Source of the DNA: Panaeolus papilionaceus
Taxonomy: Eukaryota > Basidiomycota > Agaricomycetes > Agaricales
NCBI GenBank assembly: GCA_015501605.1
Contig: JADNRZ010000021.1
Coordinates: forward strand, 682,001-746,000
Reading direction: 5' to 3'
DNA: 64,000 nucleotides
Shown here: one piece after another, positions 55,330-64,000 of the stretch
Layout of the letters: each line of letters starts with the position of its first letter
Position numbering within the stretch: position 1 is the stretch's first letter
Program-made: the position numbers and the translations under genes
The notes under the pieces: model-generated
The model's database searches: none
What the model saw: only the letters and a program-made list of their open reading frames with translations
Told to the model about the DNA's origin: nothing

Positions 55330-58300
55330 CCTTGAGACGAGCACGGTGTCAATGACAGAAATAGATCAGATTTGATCAAATCCGACATATTTCCTTCTCG
55401 TCTCTGCAGTTCTCATTATTGACTGTGTCTAATCAACATTCGGTGATGAGCAGCGCGCTCACCTACACCTGTAAACACACCATTTTCGCATTTCATCATC
55501 ACGCAGGCTCATGCATTCAGCGCGCCATCGCTTACACATCCCCGGTCATCATCATCCCGCCACAGGCGCGTATTTATCAATACAAGCGTCGCCTTATCGC
55601 TACTATAAGCCGAACAAGCACCAAACGGGATTAGCGACTGGCGCCGCACCTCGCAACAGCACACCTCCCAATGCATACGGACTTTTAAATTTTGTTTATT
55701 TCATCATTTAATTATCATTCCTTCTCCTTTCGTCGTTCAACTTCCCTCTCCCCTGACTTCACCCCCTCCTTGCAAACTCTTTTAAGATACTACTTTGTTT
55801 CAAACTCTGTCTTGTGCGCAATGGCGCTTTCTTGTTTCGTTTCGAAACCCCCCGTAGTCGGTATTTTAGTTCATTTCATTTGTACTTAATTCATGAGACT
55901 TCGTAAAGATCAAGCAGCTAACTTTTGGCCCACATTTCAAACCTAGCATCTTGGTATCTTGCCTCAGTCTTAGGAAGCGTCGCTTGCGTCAACTCTAGTC
56001 TTTCTCTATCATTACGAAGGCTCTGTCAATCACGGAAACACCAACCCGCACCCTCAGAGCGCCCTTTGCGACGTTGACCTCATTCCGGTCATCAAGTGTT
56101 TTGTTTTCACACTTGAGAACGTCGCGCGCACATCATCGGACTTCTTCACTTTCGCATTTCAAAGGGGAATGCATTGGGTTCATCATACAGCATCGTATAT
56201 AATTATCGTCTCGCGCCCGCTAATGCTACTGCTGGCACCAAACGCTACTAAACCCGTATCCGTCACTCCATTGTTCAAAAATCCCTGGTCCTTCTCCCAA
56301 GTTCCCTCTATGTACCGTGTTTGATCTAGGCTGCGTAGATTCGTCGTTTTGGTGCGCACGTTCGGTGGGGGTAGGTGAGGGTGCCAAGGAGCAACGTGGA
56401 TACTGGCGGAAAGAAGCCTGAAAGAAATGAAACTAAGAGTGCACGTCGTCATCATCGAGGAAAACAACGGATCAGCGGGAACCCAACTATGAACTTGAAC
56501 CAGATTGCGTAAATCCGAAAGTCAACGCTCGCGCTCTCAAGCGTTCCACAGGAGAGAGACGAGATGACACGAGATAGGGAAGCTGGTGAAGGGGATGTTC
56601 CGTCAGCGCATGATAACGAGATAGCATGAAATGATCAAGCTGAAGTTAGGAATCTCACCAAGCACGGGTCCTATCCGTCCATCGTCACGCGTCGTATTGT
56701 CCTACGTGGGCGTTGGATATGCGGAGTTCGCCCCTGCATAGTATAGTCGTGGACGAACTGTGGAGGAGGAGGGTTGAATTATGAAGTGAGAGGTAGAGCG
56801 ACGGTATTGGAGGAGAGGAAACATGGCGTGGTCAAATGAGATGGATGCTGACGTGACCGACGGGGGCGAAACTGTACGTAGCACGTGGTGGATACTGGAT
56901 TAAGATGGATGACGAATGCGGATCGCGGAGAGGTCCAAGGAAGAGGGTTTGAGAGCGTGTTTGAGCACGGGGTAGAGCAGGATGTGAGGTTGGAAGGTAG
57001 TTCAGCATGGTGCGACGATGAGCGAGGAGACGCCTGTGAGGGTTCACCAAAGCGTCAGTCAGCACTCAATAAAAAAGAGATAAATTACTAACCGAATGTG
57101 CACTCCATCGCCGCATTGCTCAATATCGCTAATCCACCCTCCGATTGCGCATATACCCTCGACTTCTCGGAATTGGCGGGACCCAGCGACGCGCGTAGGA
57201 GTGAGGTGCGCGTCCGATAGCCTGTGAGCACGTCTAACGATTACTCCATTTATGTTTTTGTCGATATATCGAGGCCTACGTACCGGACTCCAGGACTTAT
57301 TCCATCTCATGTAGTGAATAGCGTAGTAAACTATTGAGAAGGTATGTGGGATCTTAATCGTCGGAAACGAGAGATGCCCGGCAGAGCATAATTAGTGGCT
57401 TGACCTCGAAGTTATGACTGCTTGTGAATGGGCGTACCTTTGAATTTACTATATTCCTGGCTCCAAACGGCTCGGCCAAAGGGAAATTGGGATCACTCTC
57501 TGTCTGTATGTGCAGGAGAAGGTATAATGCGTCGAGTTGGTGGAAAGACTCTGGATGGTCAAAGTCTGTGAATATCAGTGTTCGGGCGAAGGCATCGTTG
57601 AGGGTGGTGAGTTGAAAAGGCAAGGGAAGAAGTGAGTTTATCTTTCGGAGATGATGATGGCATAAGAACACACACCAGGACGAGCTCAATGAGTCTAAGA
57701 TGCGATTGAAGCACATAGTAGCGGCGGAATCCCTTGAGGGCACACCTGAGATAGCGGATATGAGTGGATTGAATAAGACGAGGTGAGACTGTAGCCACAA
57801 CCACATACCAATACAACTGAGCGATCGGAACAAAATCGCGCAACAACACTGGATGGAAAAGCAAAGGAGTGAGCAAGAGAAGCTGTCGGATGACAGAAAT
57901 AGAAACACACCAACGAGTAACACTGAACGGAGATCCAAGTGGGTATGTTGATCGATATCAAAGGGTTGCAGGACAGAATGTCAGATCATCGTATCAGGAG
58001 AAAGGTGAATTCATTTCAACGCTCGTGTCAGACACGACAGGCATACACGAGGCGTATGTGACACGCGTCGGCGCAGGACTGGATGATTGGGAGATGCTGC
58101 CCGCAGGAAGGGAAAGTTGGGACTAACAGCCATGATAGAGAGAGAACACAAGAACACGAGGCAAACAACAACGATGATGAGATTCAGTGCGAATACATAG
58201 AAATTCGACCAAATACCATGGACAGAAGGGATAAGGCGAGTCAGAAACGCATGGAAGTAAAGGAATACATCCACTCACCATGAAACGTGCATCCAACACG

Positions 58301-58380
58301 TCGACTCCCCGAGCACCTGTGTAGCATCCCATCCTTACACATTGAAGCTGGTTTCTTGGAGTACCGTTGCTAGTCAATCA
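55330..58380 (-). other. Module M4, best-preserved copy of the unrecognised module
   Basis: On the minus strand exon-like stretches are cleaner than in the other copies: FTDFDHPESFHQLDALYLL and GARNIVNSK (about 57615-57440), IPHTFSIVYYAIHYMRWNKS (about 57355-57290), FREVEGICAIGGWISDIEQ (about 57170-57115) joined across a GT-AG intron to RLLAHRRTMLNYLPTS, and LDQTRYIEGTWEKDQGF (about 56325-56275). Each has donor and acceptor dinucleotides nearby. Not every exon pair joins in phase, so it may be a recent pseudogene or a gene whose introns I placed wrongly. I recognise no family. Confidence 0.45.
55444..56137 (+). repeat. Solo Gypsy LTR (694 bp) inside module M4
   Basis: It begins TGATGAGCAGCGCGC and ends GCGCGCACATCA, and is a diverged reverse copy of the Gypsy-1 LTR. 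TCGG flanks both sides (55440-55443 and 56138-56141). The unoccupied site is visible in M1 (about 8110), M2 (about 17055) and M3 (about 21788), where GTCCGAACG reads through without an LTR. Confidence 0.9.
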
Positions 58381-59789
58381 GGGATTTAGGACTACATATG
58401 AACAGATACGAGTGGATATGGGTGAAGCGAGGGGGACAACGAAGAGAAAGGATGTTTTGCACAAGCAATGTGCTGTGGTCGTGGTGGTTGAAAGGAAAGG
58501 AAGGCAAAGACACAGCCACCATCTGGTGACTAAATTCGGACACTTCTCAGGTAGCGTTTGGACAGCTTCGCTTCTTACAAGCTAACCTCACACAGAGACA
58601 GAATGTATTTATAACATGAATATATTGATAACATGGCTGATTACTTTTTCTTTCAAGTAACATGATCGTGGATAAGATGAATGTAAGTGCTCGAAATAAC
58701 GCACCAACATCGACTTGCAAACGTCTCTAGAAAACATTCCTCATCGTTACCACCCCAGCGGTGGTGCAATATCTATAGAATTTGAAACACCTAGGATATG
58801 TGCTGCAGAGAAATTAAGAGAGTACCAGACAAAAAGTGAGGAGCAAAATGGAATGAATTTGTCGAGGATTCATAGCATACCCGATGAATGAACCGAAAAC
58901 CACCAGAGATGTATAAGATAAGAACCCCACATATTAGCCTCTGCATAAGTGTGCCAATTCACCATGTCGTTTTACCGAGATGCTTGTAAAAAATCGTGAT
59001 GGTGGTCTTTCAGGTGAATCGAAAACGACGATATAAGCCAGCTATTGAGTAAATTTTAAGAGGCGGAAATATAGACGGATCGAATGTGTCATACCCGTCT
59101 CATACCCGTTTGGATATTCGTTAGTGTGCTCGTCGTGTTGAGCCGATCCCAAAAGGATGAAGTTGGTAAGATTCCGAGACCAAACATTCGGAGGATTGAC
59201 CTTATTCATCCTCAATTTAGGGTCAAGTTGACAGAAAATTTCTTTGATTAAATCACTCCGCCACTACATCAACCAACATAATGAGGCTGTTTAGAACCAA
59301 GTAACAGCAGAGTAAAACAACGCCACCAGGTGACGGCCCCCGAGAACGGGGGAGAGGATGAACCAGAGGTGATCGCGCGGCCTCTCGGTTATCCGGTCCT
59401 CCGCAACATGTAAACGTATCTTTCATCCTCCCCGTAGTCTCGTCACCCAGAGCCTCGTTTAAAGACTGGATGGGATGACATTGTTATCGCCTCTTTGTGC
59501 TCTCCTGTTCGTCAGTGCGTTCGTTCATATCTCATCTCCAATCGGCCTCGTATCGCTCGTCTATATTCTACTCCCCCTCACATCTTCCACTCTCTCAGCA
59601 ATTCCTCTGACTGACCCCAAGAATTCGTCTGCGCGTCCCGTCATCTTGTCTTTACCCTTTTACCCCTTCATCCAAACCCGCATCTCTCTATCTCTGAATC
59701 TGTTAGCTGTCATTGACATCTCCTAACGCGCTCATCGGGTCCTCAGGCCTCACCGTCCGACTTTATAAGCTCAACGTCCTACATGGCCC
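58381..59789 (-). other. Duplicated spacer in arm B, no supported gene
   Basis: Reverse counterpart of 13481-14830. Short frames only. Confidence 0.45.
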
Positions 59790-60930
59790 TGCCAAATTTT
59801 CACCCTAATGCACACATGCGATGATGTGCAGACTGCATACCTGTCGTGTTCGCGCTTCTGAGCTTCAAGCTCGGGGTCTTCAGGTTGGTAGGATGCGAAC
59901 GTTTGGCTTTCAGTGTGAGTAATATAACTATGCAGAACCAAACCCTTTTCCAGATTTCTCCACTTTGTGGGAAGTGAACCCTCGTCAGGGCATGTTTCAT
60001 CGTCTAAGCGTTTGAATTCGATTAGAAGATATGGATGTGGGATCCAGTAACCGGGTGTTTATGATAGATAATCGATAAGGAAGGGCAGAAGACGTAAAAT
60101 GAAAATAAAGGACAAAAAATGACGTTGACGCTAGTCAAGCTTCAAGAGAAGAGAAGGTGAGGGCACGGGTCATTCCGTCGACTTTATGAGTCACTGTTCC
60201 GAGATAAAGAGATTGAAGAGGGTTTGCAATGGTGGAAGGAATTGCAGCGTTGGTAGACAAGGCAATAAGTACGTGGGGAAGACGGGTACCGCAGACCATG
60301 AGATAAAATAATGTGCGGATGTAGTGGATTGCATACATTACGAAGCGAAATATAGTGCGAGGTGTGCAGGCAGACGACAGGATGAAGAGAAAAATAGACG
60401 CTGGGTTGAGCGGGACTTGAGGGTGCGACACAGCGGCAGCAGGCAACGTTAGATCCAAGGGGATTGTTCTTCGAAAATTGAGGCTGAAGGTAGTTAGCAT
60501 GACGTTGCAACATTGCGTCTGCGTGATGAATTTGCTAACACGTAAACGGGTTAATCGCATGGTGGAGAGATTTGTTACCTCGGAGTCGGGCAAAAGGGTC
60601 GCTACACAACTTGAAAAACATCGAACTACCTACTAAATATTCCTCGTAGTAATCATCAATGGAGCACAAAGGGAGAACCTCACTCCACAGAGATGGGAAG
60701 ATTCACGTCGGAGAATGAGGAGTAGGGATGAACGTGAGGAGGGAGGGCGTTGATGACGGATAGGCATAGATCCAATACATCATTGACACCTAATGGGGGA
60801 CTGTCAGTAAACAATTGTCGGCCCTCCTCTAAACTCCTCATCGACTTGGCTTTAAGATATATATATTCCTGCTTCATTTTTTATTCTGTGTTCTTTCAGT
60901 ATTATCTATATGTAAAGGTGCTTGCCTTCA
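59790..60930 (-). pseudogene. Unit X, arm B copy
   Basis: Reverse counterpart of 12340-13480. It has an open frame MPDSEVTNLSTMRLT (60593-60135), a frame with LLIEFKRLDDETCPDEGSLP leading on to DPELEAQKREHDRY without a break (about 60040-59830), and a frame with GVNDVLDLCLSVINALPP (about 60790-60720). The longer openness here suggests this copy decayed less. Function is unknown. Confidence 0.4.
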
Positions 60931-62537
60931 AGTTATTCTACACACATACTCGTTCACAGGTGATCAATATGACGCACATTTGAGCCACTTCCAACACATT
61001 TGATCATAGATTTCGAGTGAGTTCTACTCTTACTAACACCTCTGTGGTCAAATCATTTGTCGTTACTATGCACATCCAACGGATAGATACAATATCCATT
61101 GGATGAGCGACTCCCCTACAAATTCCCGGCCCGGCTCCCATCATCTCCCCATTGCCTCCTCGTTGCTGAACGAATCTTAGTATCAACAGTGGCGCAACAA
61201 TATAGCAGACATTAAACCTTTCATTACAGTGTTCCAACAAACCGCGCGTTAAAATGACGAAGAGAGAGGTGTTTGAATGCTCAAGAACGAAAGACTACAG
61301 AGCGCAATTATGGAATCATAGTAGTCAAACTGCGGTATCATTTGGGTGATGGCTTCACCATATATCATATGTCACAGTACACGCATGGAGATGAGACATA
61401 AATGAATAATCGGGAAAGAGCGCGCGACTGAAGGAGGAACGTCTTTGGGTTGTTCTGGTGGTACAAGGGATGTGTGCAAAGTAATTTGATGTTGGACAGA
61501 ACAAACAAGCGAAGGTGACGACAGGTTAATAGAGGGGTTGCAACTTCGATAACTACGACCATAAACACAACAAATAGAATCCAAAAATTTAGCATTTCAC
61601 GAATGGTGGTCATACCTTGTGAAAGGAATGAGGATGTGTCTTCAAAGGGTTCACTCACTATGATTTACCCTCTGGTTAGATCAAGCGCGCAACAATGGGT
61701 TCCTGCAATAACACGTCATGTTTTCAGGATGCTGGGCTCTCAAAACGAGTTCTCATTGTATGAAGAGTGAGAGATGTGAATTTGCTGGCAGGATGAAGAA
61801 AGAGAGTTGAGTTGTTTATCCATAAATCGAACAAGCTGGTCATGGTGGTGGTTGCATTTGACACAGCCACACCACCCATCCTCCTTATGGCGACTACGCA
61901 TCAATCGTGAATGTCACCTCACGGTCATCTATCTGACACGAGTGTATCCATTCTTCACATCAAATTCAATCTATCGCTCGGAAATTGACAGCAATGTGAA
62001 CCCATGACCTTCCTTTCAAGAAACTGAACACACTCAACATGATATTTTCACTCATCTGACGAACAATGTGTCCCAACGAAGGTGCGCGATGGATATGAGC
62101 ACCTGACGAGAGCATCGAGATATGCAAGAATTATCAACAGAACCTCATTGTAAATGATTAAATAACATTGAAAGTATATCAAGGTCAGGCACTACAAAAG
62201 GAATCACAGAGGACACTGTGTTTCAGTGAGGGATATACATAATGAAAAGGTGTGAAAACGAAGCCAAAGCAAGTGATAAAACACAGAAAATGCAATGTGA
62301 ATAAGGGAGTGTTCAAACTAGCGAGATATCATACACATAACAAAGCATGGGAGAGAAAGGATAGAAAAGTGAAACAAGAAAGGAAAATGGGAGAGAAGGG
62401 AAAATGTTGAAACACATGAATCAGCCAACCATACTCCTGCTGCGCTTACCACGCCCCTGGCTTGCACTACTATCACAAGCCAAAAAATAAGTTCATTCCA
62501 ATTGCAGATGAAACAGGTTAACAACTCACCAAGGTAC
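60931..62537 (-). other. Spacer downstream of G4, no supported gene
   Basis: Reverse counterpart of 10041-12340 without the MITE. The segment at about 62190 (AGGCACTACAAAAGGAATC) marks the GTPase 3' flank shared with 47088. Confidence 0.45.
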
Positions 62538-63926
62538 TCATGTGGCATGATGCTCACCAACAGCATCACCCCAACACTTCATCAACTGCATAATGCGAGC
62601 AAATCGCCCAGGAGCATGCTGCACTGGGGTAGGCTGTTGTGCCTCAGCTTGGACATCATCCTCAATGGATCGAGAGATGCTGGGAGCTGCCATCTCGTGA
62701 CTTGGTGGGATATGTCGCTGCAAATCAGAAGGAGGAATGGATAAAGTGACAACATCAGAGATTGGAGGCACATCAGGGACAGCTTTGATCTGGGTGACAA
62801 GAGGAGGAAGTGAGAGACAGGTCATTAACAATGAGAGTGTGATATTTACCTTGACTGCCAGTTGACCATGTACTGCTGGTTCAGGGTCCAGGGGTGGTAA
62901 GAAAACTGGCTTTTCAGATTGCTGAATATCTGTTGCATCATTGGCTTGCAGAGTGGTACCATGAGGTTCGGAATCGGGGGGAGGGGTGGCAAGAGGAGTG
63001 AGATGGACAGGAGGCAGGAGTCCTGAGTCATCAAGCTCCTTTTGGAATCGAGCAAGGTCCTCTTCGGCTTCTTGAATCCTTGGGCGAAGAGTTGAAAGAA
63101 GCAGGTCATCACCCTGTGCTTTGGCATGAGTGAGCTCATCATGGAGGGTGGGGATATGTGATTTAAGGTTCTGGATACGATCTTGGAGGTCTGTGACAAG
63201 GTTAGCTTCAAATGGACTCCCTTTGATATTTTCATCATGATGATCAATGGAAAAAAGTTCCCCAAGACCTGAGGCAAAGGCTTTATCCAGGATTGACAAT
63301 GCTGATTCCTGTGCATTGTGGAATTGCATCAGTTGAGCCCCTTCTTGAATGAAGTCCTGAATAGATAAGTGAGCTCCTAATTGAGAACAAATGAATGAGA
63401 AAGTGATAACCTTCCAAATATCATTTTGAAGCTGCTGATAATTGTCTTCTGCACGCTTTGTTGCATTTTCACCCCAAATATTGTCCCACATCGTAGTTAC
63501 TATCATCACATCCTTTGCTGTTTCAACACCAGTGAGGGCATTGAATGTCTTCAGCACCTGCCTCTGGGTGCCAGGCAGGCGAGTGCTTGTAATGGGTGTC
63601 AAGTATAAAATGCAATTAAAATACCTAATAAAGCAAACATATCATTAGCATTGCAATGAAAATCAACAGAACCCATCTAACAGAACAGTGAGCATAAGAA
63701 GCTGGACTCACTTATGATTGTCTTTCATCCATTTCTGTAACATGGAGACAATGGCCATCTCCGATATTTTTGTGTCGGCGAAGCCAGGCGAGTCCACGAG
63801 ATAAAATGGATCGCCGTGACTATCAGTGACATTGATCAATTTGTAGGTGGATACGGCCTGGGTGCATCCATCCAGACCGTTACTGGATATCTTTGCGGAG
63901 CCCTTGAGGCCAAGGGCCTCGATAAA
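62538..63926 (-). CDS. P-loop GTPase G4, 5'-truncated by the window edge
   Basis: Exons 63926-63712, 63624-63411, 63356-62850 and 62789-62538 have exactly the same lengths as exons 3-6 of G1 (215, 214, 507 and 252 nt) and stay open. They encode DSPGFADTK, VTTMWDN, the coiled coil and the Pro/Gln tail. The bases from 63927 to the edge are the preceding intron, so the P-loop exon and the start lie beyond base 64000. It appears functional as far as seen. Confidence 0.83.
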
Positions 63927-64000
63927 CTAAACATAAAGGAAAGTAGAGCGAGTTAACATTCTGGGTATTATTTTCGGTATGCAGTTTTATATAGTAAATA

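Larger units (their letters stand above)
55330..64000 (-). repeat. Arm B of the inverted segmental duplication (counterpart of 8210-17240)
   Basis: Read on the minus strand the order is GTPase G4, spacer, unit X, spacer, module M4 and the GTPase flank leading to G3, mirroring the plus-strand order G1 to M2. It lacks the MITE at 12055 and carries a solo LTR in the module. It probably continues beyond base 64000. Confidence 0.85.

Overview
This window looks like a TE-rich accessory region of a basidiomycete, probably an agaricomycete. The evidence is short GT-AG introns of about 50-90 nt, Ty3/Gypsy and Ty1/Copia elements, a hAT transposon, a tyrosine-recombinase remnant and a multicopy P-loop GTPase family of a kind common in mushroom-forming fungi. 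There is no sign of bacterial organisation. I see no rRNA, tRNA or CRISPR.

Layout, left to right. 1-6042: a Ty3/Gypsy element on the minus strand that runs off the left edge (integrase, RNase H, RT, protease, gag, primer site, LTR). 6043-17240: arm A of a large inverted duplication, holding module M1 (unrecognised multi-exon sequence), GTPase copy G1, a long 3' spacer with a small MITE, an unrecognised unit X, and module M2. 17241-20160: gene debris, namely a tyrosine-recombinase C-terminus and a Rab7-like small-GTPase pseudogene. 20160-23700: a third module (M3) and GTPase copy G2, which carries a nonsense codon. 23700-27350: non-coding, with a 512-bp TIR element. 27354-38116: a Copia element (Copia-1) with 390-bp LTRs, split by a young gag-only Gypsy element at 32819-36946. 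39367-42045: two divergent host-type genes; the right-hand one is cut off by a hAT transposon (42046-45996). 45997-47085: the 3' end of a further Copia element. 47433-55173: GTPase copy G3 on the minus strand, with an intact 6.07-kb Copia element (Copia-2) inside its last intron. 55330-64000: arm B, the reverse-strand counterpart of arm A (module M4 with a solo Gypsy LTR, unit X, spacer, and GTPase copy G4 running off the right edge).

The window can be read as a history. A unit of roughly 9 kb (module M, GTPase, spacer, unit X) was copied in direct and inverted orientation. LTR elements, MITEs and a hAT element then landed in individual copies, so the paralogous copies act as empty sites. These give target-site duplications of TCCT and TCGG (Gypsy) and GGATG and GGACT (Copia). 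The four GTPases share exon lengths almost exactly; G3 and G4 look functional, G1 has a changed P-loop and G2 is broken. Both complete Copia elements carry the same primer site, matching the anticodon-loop region of initiator tRNA-Met.

Main points for a second look: the gag-only Gypsy nested in Copia-1; the tight gag-pro/pol overlap with tandem slippery heptamers in Gypsy-1; the full-length Copia in a 66-nt intron of an otherwise intact GTPase; and the inverted segmental duplication with its unrecognised modules.
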